64,000 nucleotides of DNA, from NCBI GenBank assembly GCA_963821495.1, contig CAWGEA010000003.1:2108001-2172000 (forward strand), written 5' to 3'. The translations under genes and the position numbers were made by a program. This document shows, in pieces, positions 51,433 to 61,420 of the stretch; position 1 is the first letter of the stretch, and the number at the start of each line of letters is the position of its first letter. Origin of the DNA: AC-32 sp963821495 (lineage in GTDB: Bacteria; Actinomycetota; Thermoleophilia; Gaiellales; Gaiellaceae). Under the pieces are notes generated by a model. It searched no databases. It saw nothing but the letters and a program-made list of their open reading frames with translations, and had not been told where the DNA came from.

Positions 51433-51594
51433 GTGAACTCGCCGGCGTTCGTGGTGCTCTACTTCGCCTTCTGGGCGGCCCTGATGCGGGCGCTGTTCGT
51501 CCGGGCCCAGCTCCTGCCGCCCACCTGCGGGCGCTGCGGGATGCAGCTCGAGCGCCGGGCGCTCGGCGCCCCGATCTGCACCTGCGGCCACTAG
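51433..51594 (+). CDS. Very small membrane protein with a CxxC zinc-ribbon-like tail
   Basis: A 53-residue frame from GTG 51433: an N-terminal helix (FVVLYFAFWAALMRALFV), then PPTCGRCGMQLERRALGAPI and CTCGH. The two Cys pairs (CGRC, CTC) could hold a zinc ion. It diverges from the 51386 gene by 46 nt. No family is assigned; compact size makes it easy to miss. Confidence 0.5.
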   Translation: MNSPAFVVLYFAFWAALMRALFVRAQLLPPTCGRCGMQLERRALGAPICTCGH

Positions 51595-51597
51595 CCG

Positions 51598-52935
51598 CTA
51601 GTAGCCGACAGGCTCAGGGGTCAGCGCCGCGAAGGGCACCCCGCCCGCGCCCGTGTACACCGCGCGGTAGAGGAGCGGCCGGACAGTCGGGTGGTCGCTG
51701 AACGTGAACGTGCCGCCGCTGATCGTGGCGCGCCCGATCGCCCTGCGCGGCTCGCCCGGCCGCTCGCGGAAGAGCCGGACGCTGCCGGAGGCGACGCCCC
51801 GGACCGTCCCCTCGAGCACGACGGCATCGCCGGTGTCGGTCGCCTCGAGCGAGACACGTGTCGTCGGCCGCCGCGGCGTCCGGAACCAGCGCAGGCCCTC
51901 GGGCCCGCCGAGAAGCAGGTCACGGCCTCCGCGCGGCGCAACCGCGAGGCCGGCGAGCCAGCCGTCGACCTCGATGGTGCTCTTCCCACGCACGATCGTG
52001 CCGGCCCAGACGTACTGGTCGCCGGTGAGGCCGAAGTCGGCGCGGCCGACCCACTCGTTCGCGGCCACCTCGGCACCCGTCGCCGGGAGCGCGAGGCCCG
52101 TGACGAGCGCGCGATTCAGCACGAACTGGGAGCTCGCGATCTTGCGCCGCACCGCGAGCGTCACGGGAGCCGTGTTGAACGAGGTGAGCGACTCCGTCCA
52201 GGCCGCGTGCAGCACGCCGCTCGGGCTCAGCCCGGCCAGCACCGGCCCGACCGGGAAGTCCCCCACTCCGGAATCGAGCCCGAAGCCGAGCCACGACTTC
52301 CGCTGCGGGAACCACTCCAGCGTGCCCAGCACGCCACGGTAGCCGTACGACTCGACGACGTGGACGACGTTGCCGAACAGCACCGGCGCGGCCGGCGGCG
52401 GCACGAGGCTCGCCGGGAACCCCTCGTCCGTGATCCTGCGCGTGGTCACGCGCCCCTTGGCGTCGACGCGCGCGACGAGCAGTCGGCTGCTCAGCGTCGC
52501 GCCGTTCCAGTGCGTGTAGGCGACGACGGGCAGGCCGTTACGGTCGAGGGCGAGCCCCGGCCAGCCGAGCCGGAAGCGCGCCGCGAGTCCACCGGCCAGC
52601 CGAATCGTCTCCCAGCCCACCGAGCGCCGCCGCACGAGCAGCAGCGTCCGCACGTCCGCGCTCTCGACGAGCACGACGGGCCCCGCGGCGCCCACGTCGA
52701 ACGCCGTCACCGTCGAGCCGGGCGAGACCGACGCCGCCTTCGCCGCCACCCACCGCCCAGAGGCGGAGCGGGTCGAGACGTACAGCGAGGGGCCACGCAC
52801 GAACGCGACGGAGGGGTTCGCCTTCCCGTCGAGCGCGAGAAGCCCGTCCTGGACGCCCCGCGCAACGACTTCCGCCGAGGCCCCACCGGCGGCGACGAGC
52901 GCAATAGCGGCGCCGAGCGCCGCCGAGCGAAGCAT
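51598..52935 (-). CDS. Secreted propeller-like protein of unknown function
   Basis: A 445-residue exported protein with signal peptide MLRSAALGAAIALVAAGGAS. The mature part has repeated beta-strand modules typical of propellers: NPSVAFVRGPSLYVSTRSAS, GLALDRNGLPVVAYTHWNGA, VLAGLSPSGVLHAAWTESL and GLAVAPRGGRDLLLGGPEGL. The last 90 residues look like a separate beta-sandwich (RVSLEATDTGDAVVLEGTVR). There is no catalytic motif that I recognise, and no Asp-box. Confidence 0.7.
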   Translation of the reverse strand: MLRSAALGAAIALVAAGGASAEVVARGVQDGLLALDGKANPSVAFVRGPSLYVSTRSASGRWVAAKAASVSPGSTVTAFDVGAAGPVVLVESADVRTLLLVRRRSVGWETIRLAGGLAARFRLGWPGLALDRNGLPVVAYTHWNGATLSSRLLVARVDAKGRVTTRRITDEGFPASLVPPPAAPVLFGNVVHVVESYGYRGVLGTLEWFPQRKSWLGFGLDSGVGDFPVGPVLAGLSPSGVLHAAWTESLTSFNTAPVTLAVRRKIASSQFVLNRALVTGLALPATGAEVAANEWVGRADFGLTGDQYVWAGTIVRGKSTIEVDGWLAGLAVAPRGGRDLLLGGPEGLRWFRTPRRPTTRVSLEATDTGDAVVLEGTVRGVASGSVRLFRERPGEPRRAIGRATISGGTFTFSDHPTVRPLLYRAVYTGAGGVPFAALTPEPVGY

Positions 52936-53061
52936 CCTCGTGAGCTTGTAGCACGCACGGGCGACGGCTGTCGACTAGATTTTCCGAGGGGCCTCGCCCC
53001 TTCTATGCGGAACCGCTGACCGAACTCAAGCGCTCTCGTTCCTTCGGCAGGGGGTTTCCGC

Positions 53062-54399
<1,338 letters not shown>

Positions 54400-54403
54400 A
54401 CCC

Positions 54404-55072
54404 TCACGAGAGCGGGTCGACCGGGTACAGGATCGACACGGCGCCCGTTGCCGGCTCCCCGTCCCCGAGCCGGCCGAACCGCCGGATTCGCGCCCTTGCG
54501 CCTGCGCCGTCGACGCTACCGACGCTGTAGATATCACCCAGCCAGAGCCGGCCGTTGCGAATCGAGAAGTCGTAGCGGTCGAGCGCGCGCGGCGCGGGCC
54601 CGGCGGTGCGGTTCCCCTCCGTGTCGAACTGGCTGCCGTGGCACGGGCAGCCGAAGCCGCCGGCGGGGAGCGTCGGGACGAGGGCGACCTCGCCGGTCGA
54701 GCCTCGCTCCAGCGTGTGCCGCCGCGACAGCAGCGGCCCGTTCGGCTGGGTCGGGCAGCCCACATGTGTGCAGCGGCTCGACATGATCGTGAAGCTGGGC
54801 CGGTTTCCGAGCAGGCCGTTGTTGCGGACGTAGGCCGTCCGACGGGAGATCTCACCGGCCGCCGGGTCAGAGAGGAACGTGGCCACGACGAAGCGCCCCT
54901 CGGGGAACGCCTCGAGCGGGCCAAGGTCGATCGGGTTGCCGCCGCCGGCTGCGGACGGCGGCACCAGCGCTCCTCCGAGCGCCCGCAGGCCGGCACCGAG
55001 ACCGGCGAGCCCCCCCACCGTGAGCGCCGTCCGCCGGAGGAAGCGACTGCGGGAGTAGCGGTCGCCTGCCAT
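54404..55072 (-). CDS. Rieske [2Fe-2S] protein with Tat-like signal
   Basis: A 222-residue protein. The N-terminus carries an RRTALTVGGLAGLGAG membrane/Tat-like segment. The cluster motifs are CTHVGCPTQPN and CPCHGSQFDTEGNRTAGPAP, each giving one Cys and one His ligand. This is the arrangement of menaquinol:cytochrome c reductase Rieske subunits, but no cytochrome b gene is adjacent, so the partner is unknown. The start has AAAGGAG upstream. It diverges from the TetR gene across 185 nt containing two palindromes. Confidence 0.9.
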   Translation of the reverse strand: MAGDRYSRSRFLRRTALTVGGLAGLGAGLRALGGALVPPSAAGGGNPIDLGPLEAFPEGRFVVATFLSDPAAGEISRRTAYVRNNGLLGNRPSFTIMSSRCTHVGCPTQPNGPLLSRRHTLERGSTGEVALVPTLPAGGFGCPCHGSQFDTEGNRTAGPAPRALDRYDFSIRNGRLWLGDIYSVGSVDGAGARARIRRFGRLGDGEPATGAVSILYPVDPLS

Positions 55073-55140
55073 CGTGCTCCTTTCGTCTTTGTCCCCGGCA
55101 AGTACGGCGGGATCCCGGCAGGGGTTCGTCGCGCGAGAGC

Positions 55141-55161
55141 GCGTTAAAGCACGCTTAACGC
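55141..55161. promoter_or_regulatory. Palindrome in the Rieske/TetR intergenic region
   Basis: GCGTTAA (55141-55147) and TTAACGC (55155-55161) form perfect 7-bp inverted arms around a 7-nt spacer. The TTAA cores stand out against the GC-rich background. It is about 70 nt upstream of the Rieske start and 97 nt upstream of the TetR start, in position to act as an operator. Confidence 0.5.
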
Positions 55162-55221
55162 TGCGGGCGGGCGGATCGGTAGAAACCCGGCCGCGCGATC
55201 GCGTCTTTCCCCGATGGCCGC

Positions 55222-55237
55222 GAGTGAGCGTTCACTC
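55222..55237. promoter_or_regulatory. Probable TetR operator
   Basis: GAGTGA-GCGT-TCACTC is a perfect inverted repeat with 6-bp arms, ending 20 nt upstream of the TetR start. TGA-rich dyads of this kind are typical operators of self-regulating TetR proteins. If bound, it would repress the TetR gene and the ATPase genes behind it. Confidence 0.65.
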
Positions 55238-55257
55238 ATGCTCCGGTCGAGGCACGA

Positions 55258-55866
55258 GTGGACACTGCGACGCGTGTTGAACGTCGTGACCTCAGAGATC
55301 GCATCGTCGAGGCCGCGGCGCAGGTCATCCGCGAGCGTGGGCTCGCGGGAGCCCGCACACGCGCGATCGCCGAGGCCGCCGGCTGTGCCGAAGGCAGCAT
55401 TTACCGTTACTTTCCGGCGAAGGTCGACGTCGTGCTCGCGGCCGTCCGCGCCCTGCTCGCCGGGCCACGCGAGCGGCTCGTGGGCCTACCCGCCGCCGCC
55501 GGCACCCGCACGGTCGAGGAGAACCTCCTCTCGGTCGCGCAGGCGGCGCTCGCGTTTTACCGCGACCTGATCCCGCTCGCGGCGGGCGTCTTCGCGGACG
55601 CCGAGCTGCAGGCGGAGCAGCGCGCCGTCTTCCTGCGCGGCGAGCTCGGCCTGGACGCTGTCGCCGCGTACCTGCGCGCCGAGCAGCGGCTCGGACGCGT
55701 CCGCGTGGACGCCGATCCCGTCCTCGCCGCCCGCCTGCTGCTCGGCGGCTGCCTCGGCGAGAGCTTCTTCGAGGCGCTGGCCGGCAGCTCGGAGACGAGG
55801 GCCGCACAGGAGCGCCACGTGTACGGGCTCGTCGCCGCCGTTGCCGCGGAGGTGGTCGAGCGATGA
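55258..55866 (+). CDS. TetR-family regulator, first gene of the V/A-ATPase operon
   Basis: A 202-residue regulator from GTG 55258. The N-terminal helix-turn-helix reads RIVEAAAQVIRERGLAGART, then RAIAEAAGCAEGSIYRYFPA with the classic YRYF. The C-terminal ligand domain is helical and Ala/Leu-rich. Its stop overlaps the first ATPase gene by 4 nt, so it is almost surely translated from the same mRNA. The palindrome just upstream suggests autoregulation and hence control of the ATPase. Its ligand is unknown. Confidence 0.9.
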   Translation: MDTATRVERRDLRDRIVEAAAQVIRERGLAGARTRAIAEAAGCAEGSIYRYFPAKVDVVLAAVRALLAGPRERLVGLPAAAGTRTVEENLLSVAQAALAFYRDLIPLAAGVFADAELQAEQRAVFLRGELGLDAVAAYLRAEQRLGRVRVDADPVLAARLLLGGCLGESFFEALAGSSETRAAQERHVYGLVAAVAAEVVER

Positions 55867-56264
55867 GAGTCGCAGGAACCTGGCTCGAGCGCTTCCGCCG
55901 GCCCGCCGGCGTTCCGGCCGCGGCGACGGAGGAGCTCGACGCGGAGCTGATGCCGGTCTTCGCCGCGCTCGAGGAAGTCGAGGCGGAGGCGGCCCGCCTG
56001 CGCAAGGAGGCGAAGCGCGAAGCCGACCGGCGTGTCTCGGCCGCCTCGGCCGAAGCCGCGCGACGGCTCGCCGACTGGCGCCGCAGGGCGGAGGCGGAGC
56101 GCGTGCGGGCCCGGGACGAGCGTCGCGCGGCGCTCGGCGCCGAGGCCCGCGCGCTCGAGACCGAGGCCCGGGCCGAGGCCGAGCGCCTGCTGCAACGGGG
56201 CCGCGCGCAGATCCCGGAGCTCGTCGCCGAGGTCGTCGCGTGCGTGACGGAGAGCTCGCCGTGA
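55863..56264 (+). CDS. V/A-ATPase peripheral-stalk coiled coil (subunit G/H-like)
   Basis: A 133-residue, almost wholly coiled-coil protein (ELMPVFAALEEVEAEAARLR, then RADEAR-type heptads such as ARALETEARAEAERLLQRGR). In V/A-ATPase operons the small coil at the 5' end is subunit G/H, which pairs with subunit E to form the stator. Position and composition support this; sequence signatures are weak. It overlaps TetR by 4 nt and subunit C by 4 nt (GTGA). Confidence 0.7.
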   Translation: MRVAGTWLERFRRPAGVPAAATEELDAELMPVFAALEEVEAEAARLRKEAKREADRRVSAASAEAARRLADWRRRAEAERVRARDERRAALGAEARALETEARAEAERLLQRGRAQIPELVAEVVACVTESSP

Positions 56265-57190
56265 GCGCCGCCTGGGTCTCCGGCAGCGTGCGGGCACGGC
56301 TGCTGGTGGCCGAGCGACGGCTCGGCGCGGAGGGCGCGCGCGAGCTGGCGGCCTCGCCGTCGCTGCGCGACGCCCTCGTTGCCCTTGGCCGCAGCCCGTA
56401 CCGGCGCGAGGTCTCGCTGGAGCTCGAGCTCGAGGCCGCGCAGCGCGCGCTCGCGGTCAAGGCGCTCCTAGACCTGAGGCTGCTCGCGGGCTGGCTCCCC
56501 CGGGACGCGCTCGGGCTGCTGCGCGCGCTGGCGGCGTGGTTCGAGCTCGCGAACCTCGAGGACCGCGTCGCCTACCTCGACGGGGCGCCGCTGCGGGAGC
56601 CGTTCGAGCTGGGCAGCCTCGCCGGTGCGTGGCCGCGGGCGGCCGAGACGCAGAGCATCGGGGAACTGCGACAGGCGCTCGCTCCGACGGCGTGGGGCGA
56701 TCCCGGCGGGGAGACGGCTGCGGAGCTCGGCCTCGGCCTGAGGCTCGCCTGGGCGCGACGCGTCGCGGATGCCGCTCCGGCCGCGCACGCGTGGGCCGCG
56801 GGCGTGGTCGCGCTGCTCGCCGCGCGCACCCTGTTCGTCGCCGGGCTCCCGGTCGAGGCCCTGCCGTTGCCGCGAATCCGCCTGCTGGGCGGGACGTGGC
56901 AGGCCGCCCGGACCTTCGCCCGCTTCGTGGAGGCGCTACCGCCCGTCGCCGCGTGGGCGCTCGCCGGCACCGAGACGCCCGAGCAGCTCTGGCTCGCCGA
57001 GGCGCGCTGGTGGGCCCGCGTCGAGGAGCAGGCCGGCGCCCTCCTGCGCGGCTCGCACCCCGGCCCGGACGTCGTGGTCGGAGCCGTCGCACTGCTCGCG
57101 GTGGACGCGCACCGCGCGTCGACCGCGCTGGCGGCGGCCGGAAGGCGTCCGTTGGCCGGAGTCGAGGAGGCGTTCGATGCCGCAGCCTGA
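56261..57190 (+). CDS. ntpC: V/A-ATPase subunit C (d-like)
   Basis: A 309-residue all-helical protein from GTG 56261. It carries VSGSVRARLLVAERRLGAEG, SPYRREVSLELELEAAQRAL and LRLLAGWLPRDALGLLRALA, as in the funnel-shaped C/d subunit that links the rotor ring to the central stalk. The position between G/H and I is standard. It overlaps both neighbours (4 nt and 14 nt). Confidence 0.75.
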   Translation: MSAAWVSGSVRARLLVAERRLGAEGARELAASPSLRDALVALGRSPYRREVSLELELEAAQRALAVKALLDLRLLAGWLPRDALGLLRALAAWFELANLEDRVAYLDGAPLREPFELGSLAGAWPRAAETQSIGELRQALAPTAWGDPGGETAAELGLGLRLAWARRVADAAPAAHAWAAGVVALLAARTLFVAGLPVEALPLPRIRLLGGTWQAARTFARFVEALPPVAAWALAGTETPEQLWLAEARWWARVEEQAGALLRGSHPGPDVVVGAVALLAVDAHRASTALAAAGRRPLAGVEEAFDAAA

Positions 57191-58592
57191 GCGCACCCAC
57201 GCGCTGCCGCTCCCCGCGAGCATGGCGCGAATCGCGGTGGTGGCGCCGAAGAGCCGACTGCGCGACGTGCTCGTCGCCCTCGCCCGCGCGGGCACCGTGG
57301 AGCTCTCGGGCGCCGTTCCCGCCGCGAGCGGTGAGCCGCTCGAGGCCCTGCGCCGCCTGCAGCACCGCGGCCGGAACGGCGCCGTGCAACCGCTCGTCTC
57401 CCCCGCGCCGCCGGACCTCGCCGAGCTCGAGCGAGCAGAAGCGGTCGACCTGCTGGCGGGCGAGGTCGAGCTCTCGCGCCGCGAGGCCGCGGCGGTCCCG
57501 CACGGGAGCTTCGCGGCGCTCGTCGGCTGGGTGCCGGTCGGCGAGCTCGAGGAGCTGGTCGCGCGGCTCGAGCCGCTGGGCGCCGCCGCCGTCGAGCTCG
57601 AGCGCCCGTCGTGGCTCGAGCCGCCGACGCTGATCGCGCCGCGCCCGCGCACCCGGCCCTTCAGGCCGCTCGTCGAGACCTACGGCTCCTCGCGCTACGC
57701 CGACCTCGACCCGACGCCGTTCGCCGCGTTCTCCTTCGTGCTCATGTTCGGGATGATGTTCGGCGACGTCGGGCACGGACTGCTCGTCGCCGCTCTCGCC
57801 CTCTGGCTCCGGCGCACGCGCAGCGCGCGCGCCGCCTCCTTCCGCAGCGTCTGGCCCCTGGTGTGCGCCGCCGGGCTCTCGGCCGCGCTGTTCGGCCTGC
57901 TCTACGGTGAGTGCTTCGGGCCGACGGGCCTCGTGCCGACGCTCTGGCTCGACCCGGTCGACGAGCCGGAGACGCTGCTCGTCGCGGCGCTCATCGTCGG
58001 AGCGCTGCTGCTCGCGCAGAGCTACGCGATCGGGACCGTCAACCGCTGGCGGGAGCGCGGGCCGGGCGAGGCGGTGCTGGCCCCGAGCGGCCTCGCCGGC
58101 ACGCTCGTCTTCCTCGGAGGCGCCGCCCTCACGGGCGGCTTCTACCTCGGCTCGCACCTGCTGACCCTCGCCGGCGCCGCCGTCGCGGCCGGCGGGCTGG
58201 TGCTGCTCGTCACCGGCCATCTCCTGCGCGCGGGCCGCGGGCCGCTCGCGGTGGTGCAGGCCGCGATCGAGTCGGTCGACTCGGTCGTCCGGATCGGCGC
58301 GAGCGCGATCTCGTTCACGCGCCTGGCCGCGTTCGGGCTGGTGCACGCCGCGCTCGGCGCCATCGTCTGGAGCGCCACGACGGCCGCCTGGGGCGGCCTC
58401 GTCGGCTCGATCCTGGCGGTGCTCGTCTTCGTCGCCGGGAACGCCGTCGCCTTCACGCTCGAGCTGCTCGTGGCGGGCGTGCAGGCCCTGCGACTCGAGT
58501 ACTACGAGCTGTTCTCGCGCATCTTCGCCGGGGAAGGCCGCGCCTTCGCGCCGTGGCGCATCCCCGTCGCCGTTCAGAAGGAGGAGTCATGA
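57177..58592 (+). CDS. ntpI: V/A-ATPase subunit I (a-subunit), short form
   Basis: A 471-residue membrane subunit from ATG 57177 with GGAGG upstream. The N-terminal cytosolic domain (about 1-180) is followed by seven or so helices: FAAFSFVLMFGMMFGDVGHG (the characteristic subunit I motif), LFGLLYGECFG, LLAQSYAIGTVNRWRERGPG, ESVDSVVRIGASAISFTRLA with the half-channel arginine, and VAFTLELLVAGVQALRLEYY. Typical NtpI is about 640 residues; here the cytosolic arm is much reduced. It forms the ion half-channels. Confidence 0.9.
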   Translation: MPQPERTHALPLPASMARIAVVAPKSRLRDVLVALARAGTVELSGAVPAASGEPLEALRRLQHRGRNGAVQPLVSPAPPDLAELERAEAVDLLAGEVELSRREAAAVPHGSFAALVGWVPVGELEELVARLEPLGAAAVELERPSWLEPPTLIAPRPRTRPFRPLVETYGSSRYADLDPTPFAAFSFVLMFGMMFGDVGHGLLVAALALWLRRTRSARAASFRSVWPLVCAAGLSAALFGLLYGECFGPTGLVPTLWLDPVDEPETLLVAALIVGALLLAQSYAIGTVNRWRERGPGEAVLAPSGLAGTLVFLGGAALTGGFYLGSHLLTLAGAAVAAGGLVLLVTGHLLRAGRGPLAVVQAAIESVDSVVRIGASAISFTRLAAFGLVHAALGAIVWSATTAAWGGLVGSILAVLVFVAGNAVAFTLELLVAGVQALRLEYYELFSRIFAGEGRAFAPWRIPVAVQKEES

Positions 58593-59002
58593 TCGAATCG
58601 CTGCTCTACGGCCTGCCCGTGCTGGCCGCGGTCGCCGCCACGACCGGCTGGCTGCTCTACCGCTCGCCGCAGAAAGGGCTGCGGCGCCTGCTCGTGCTCA
58701 ACGGCCTGATCCTGCTCGGCGGGCTCGGCCTCTTCCTGGCCGCGCTCGTCGGCCCGTCGGCGGCACAGGCGGCGACGGACGGGGGGACGGACGCCCGCGG
58801 TGCGCTGCTCGGCGCAGCGATCGCCGTCGCCGGGTCGAGCATCGGCGCGGGCATCGGCGTCTCGTATACGGGCTCGGCCGCGCTGGCGGCGATCAGCGAG
58901 AAGCCGGAGATGTTCGGCCGTGCGATGGTCTTCGTCGGCCTCGCCGAGGGGATCGCGATCTACGGCTTGGTGATCGCGATCATGCTGATCGGAAAGGCAT
59001 GA
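58589..59002 (+). CDS. ntpK: V/A-ATPase subunit K (c-ring proteolipid)
   Basis: A 137-residue proteolipid from ATG 58589 with GGAGGAG upstream. The last 75 residues form a hairpin: GAAIAVAGSSIGAGIGVSYT, GSAALAAISEKPEMFGRAMV and FVGLAEGIAIYGLVIAIML. The glutamate in LAEGIAIYG is the ion-binding site. The first 60 residues add an N-terminal helix pair (LPVLAAVAATTGWLLY, LLVLNGLILLGGLGLFLAAL) without an ion-binding acidic residue. It overlaps subunit I by 4 nt and subunit F by 4 nt. Confidence 0.9.
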   Translation: MIESLLYGLPVLAAVAATTGWLLYRSPQKGLRRLLVLNGLILLGGLGLFLAALVGPSAAQAATDGGTDARGALLGAAIAVAGSSIGAGIGVSYTGSAALAAISEKPEMFGRAMVFVGLAEGIAIYGLVIAIMLIGKA

Positions 59003-59220
59003 GCCGCGCGGCCGCGATCGGCGACGAGCGCCGGCTCGGGGGCTACGCACTCGCGGGCGTCGAGGTGCTCGCGGCGACCACGGCCGCCGAGGCCCGGGCT
59101 GCGTGGGCCGGGCTGAACGAGGAGACGGCGCTCGTTCTGCTCACCCCGGAGGCGCACGACGCGCTCGAGGACGTGCTCGCCGAGCGGCCGGCCTGCATCC
59201 GCGCGGTGGTGGCGCCGTGA
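58999..59220 (+). CDS. ntpF: V/A-ATPase subunit F, short form
   Basis: A 73-residue protein: AAIGDERRLGGYALAGVEVL, AATTAAEARAAWAGL and ETALVLLTPEAHDALEDVLA, the compact CheY-like fold of the central-stalk F subunit. The usual length is about 100; the C-terminal helix is missing. It overlaps K and E by 4 nt each. Confidence 0.82.
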   Translation: MSRAAAIGDERRLGGYALAGVEVLAATTAAEARAAWAGLNEETALVLLTPEAHDALEDVLAERPACIRAVVAP

Positions 59221-59723
59221 GCCTCGCGGTCGACCCCGTTCGCAGGTCGCTGCTCGACGCGGTGCGCGCGGACGCCGAGCGGATGCTGGCAGAGGCGGAC
59301 GCCCGCGCGACCGAGCTGCTGGAGCAGGCAGACGCGCAGGGCGCCGAGCTCGTGGCCCGGGCGCGCGCCGAGGGCGAGGCCGCAGCCACGCTCGAGGGCG
59401 CGCAGGAGCAGGCGCAGGCGCGGCGCTCCGCGCGCTCGGGCGTCCTCGCCGCCCAGCGCGCGCTGCTGGAGGAGTTGCAGCGGCGGGCTCGGGACACGGC
59501 CCAGGAGCTGCGCGCGGGACCGTCCTACGCCGCGCTGCTCGACCGCCTGGAGGCATTGGCTCGCGAGCAGCTCGGGGCGGACGCACGCGTGACCCGCGAC
59601 GCGCCCGGCTCCGGCGGCGTGTTCGCGACGCGCGGCGATCGGCTCGTCGACTACTCGCTCGACGCCCTCGTCCAGCGGTGCCTGGACGGGCTCGGCACGA
59701 AGGTGGAGCGGCTGTGGGTGTGA
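59217..59723 (+). CDS. ntpE: V/A-ATPase subunit E (peripheral stalk)
   Basis: A 168-residue protein from GTG 59217. The N-terminal half is a long coil (ADAERMLAEADARATELLEQ), and the C-terminal half is an alpha/beta head (GGVFATRGDRLVDYSLDALV). The sequence GGVFATRGDRLVDYSLDA closely follows the conserved GGV...DG.i..n.TleA pattern of E subunits. It forms the stator with the G/H coil at 55863. It overlaps F and A by 4 nt. Confidence 0.86.
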   Translation: MSLAVDPVRRSLLDAVRADAERMLAEADARATELLEQADAQGAELVARARAEGEAAATLEGAQEQAQARRSARSGVLAAQRALLEELQRRARDTAQELRAGPSYAALLDRLEALAREQLGADARVTRDAPGSGGVFATRGDRLVDYSLDALVQRCLDGLGTKVERLWV

Positions 59724-61420
59724 CGACCCCACGCGTGACCCGGGTGAGCGGGCCCGTCGTCCAGGTCGAGGGCTTCGACGACGTGAGCATGCTCGAGCTG
59801 GTCGAGGTCGGCGAGCGGCGCCTGCCCGGCGAGGTGATCGCGCTCGAGGGCGAGCGGGCGACGGTCCAGGTCTACGAGTACACAGGCGGCCTGCGCCCCG
59901 GCGAGCCGGCCGCGCCGACCGGCGTACCGCTCAGCGCCGAGCTCGGACCCGGTCTGCTCGGCGGCGTCTTCGACGGCATGCTGCGCCGGCTCGACGGCGC
60001 CGGGGACTGGATCCGTGCGGGCACGCAGCTCGGCACCCTTCCGCGCTACCGGCGCTGGGAGTTCGAGCCCGCCCCCTCGGGCCGCCGCCTCGGCGTCGTG
60101 GCGGGCGCGGGCAGCGTAGAGCACCGCGTCCTCATCCCGCCCGGGATCGACGGCGAGGTCGAGTGGCTCGCGCCGACGGGCGCCTACACGGTCGAGGAGA
60201 CGGTCGCGCGCGTCGGCGGCGCAGAGATTGCGCTGGCCGAGCGGTGGCCGGTCCGCCGGGCACGCCCCGCGGGCGGGCGCCTGCGCGGATCGGTGCCGCT
60301 GACGACCGGACAGCGCGCGCTCGACCTCTTCTTCCCGCTCGCGCGTGGGAGCGCGGCCGCGGTGCCCGGCGGCTTCGGCACCGGCAAGACGGTGCTCCTG
60401 CAGCAGATCGCCAAGTGGTGCGACGCGGACGTGATCGTCTACGTCGGCTGCGGCGAGCGCGGCAACGAGATGGCCGACGTGCTGCGCGAGCTGCCCGCGC
60501 TCACCGACCCGCGCACGGGCCGGCCGCTGATGGAGCGGACGGTGCTGATCGCCAACACCTCGAACATGCCCGTGCTCGCCCGCGAGGCGAGCATCCACAC
60601 GGGCGCCACCGTGGCCGAGTACTTCCGCGACATGGGCCACGACGTCGTCCTGATCGCCGATTCCACCTCCCGCTGGGCCGAGGCGCTGCGCGAGGTCGCA
60701 TCCCGCACCGACCAGCTGCCGGCCGAGGAGGGCTACCCGGCGGGCCTCGCCTCCGAGCTCGCCTCCTTCTACGAGCGCGCCGGCCGCGTGCGGACGCTCG
60801 GCGCGGACGAGGGGTCGGTCACCATCCTCGGCGCGGTCTCCCCGCCCGGCGGCGACCTGACCGAGCCGGTCAGCGCGCACACCCGTCGCTTCACGCGCGC
60901 CACCTGGTCGCTCGACCGCGACCTCGCCTACGCGCGCCACTACCCCGCGGTCAGCTGGCGCGACTCGTTCACCCGCGACGCCGATGCCGTCAGCGACTGG
61001 CATTTCCTCCGGCACGACCCGGCCTGGCGCGAGCAGCGCGAGCGGGCGCTCACGCTGCTGCAGGAGGCCGACCGGCTCGAGTCGATCGCGCAGCTCGTCG
61101 GCGCGGGCTCGCTGCCCGACCGGGAGCGGATCGTCCTGCTGGGCGGACGGCTCCTGCGCGAGGCCGTCCTGCAGCAGAGCGCCCTGAGCGAGAACGACGC
61201 CTACTGCGCGCCCGAGAAGCAGACCGCGCTGCTGGCGCTCGTGCTGCGCGTGCTCGACCGCTGCGAGGAGCTCGTCGGCCGGGGTGTCGCCGCCGCCGCG
61301 ATCGAGGCGGTCGACCTCTCCGCGGTCACGCGGGCGCGCGACGCGACCGGGCCGGACGCGGTGGACGAGGTTGCGCGGGTCTACGAGCGGGTCGCGCCGC
61401 AGCTGGGGGCGCTCGAATGA
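59720..61420 (+). CDS. ntpA: V/A-ATPase catalytic subunit A
   Basis: A 566-residue catalytic subunit from GTG 59720. Blocks: TRVSGPVVQVEGF (N-terminal barrel), the bulge domain (about 110-190), P-loop VPGGFGTGKTVLLQQIAKWC, YVGCGERGNEMADVL with the catalytic glutamate, VLIADSTSRWAEALREVASR and SGDxTEP-like PPGGDLTEPVSAHT. It hydrolyses or makes ATP, coupled to ion flow. It overlaps E and B by 4 nt each. Confidence 0.96.
   Translation: MTTPRVTRVSGPVVQVEGFDDVSMLELVEVGERRLPGEVIALEGERATVQVYEYTGGLRPGEPAAPTGVPLSAELGPGLLGGVFDGMLRRLDGAGDWIRAGTQLGTLPRYRRWEFEPAPSGRRLGVVAGAGSVEHRVLIPPGIDGEVEWLAPTGAYTVEETVARVGGAEIALAERWPVRRARPAGGRLRGSVPLTTGQRALDLFFPLARGSAAAVPGGFGTGKTVLLQQIAKWCDADVIVYVGCGERGNEMADVLRELPALTDPRTGRPLMERTVLIANTSNMPVLAREASIHTGATVAEYFRDMGHDVVLIADSTSRWAEALREVASRTDQLPAEEGYPAGLASELASFYERAGRVRTLGADEGSVTILGAVSPPGGDLTEPVSAHTRRFTRATWSLDRDLAYARHYPAVSWRDSFTRDADAVSDWHFLRHDPAWREQRERALTLLQEADRLESIAQLVGAGSLPDRERIVLLGGRLLREAVLQQSALSENDAYCAPEKQTALLALVLRVLDRCEELVGRGVAAAAIEAVDLSAVTRARDATGPDAVDEVARVYERVAPQLGALE

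Noticed and set aside
55863..56264. F-type ATPase b subunit as identity for the first ATPase coil
   Set aside because: All neighbours are V/A-type subunits (I, K, E, F, A, B, D), there is no N-terminal membrane helix, and position fits G/H.
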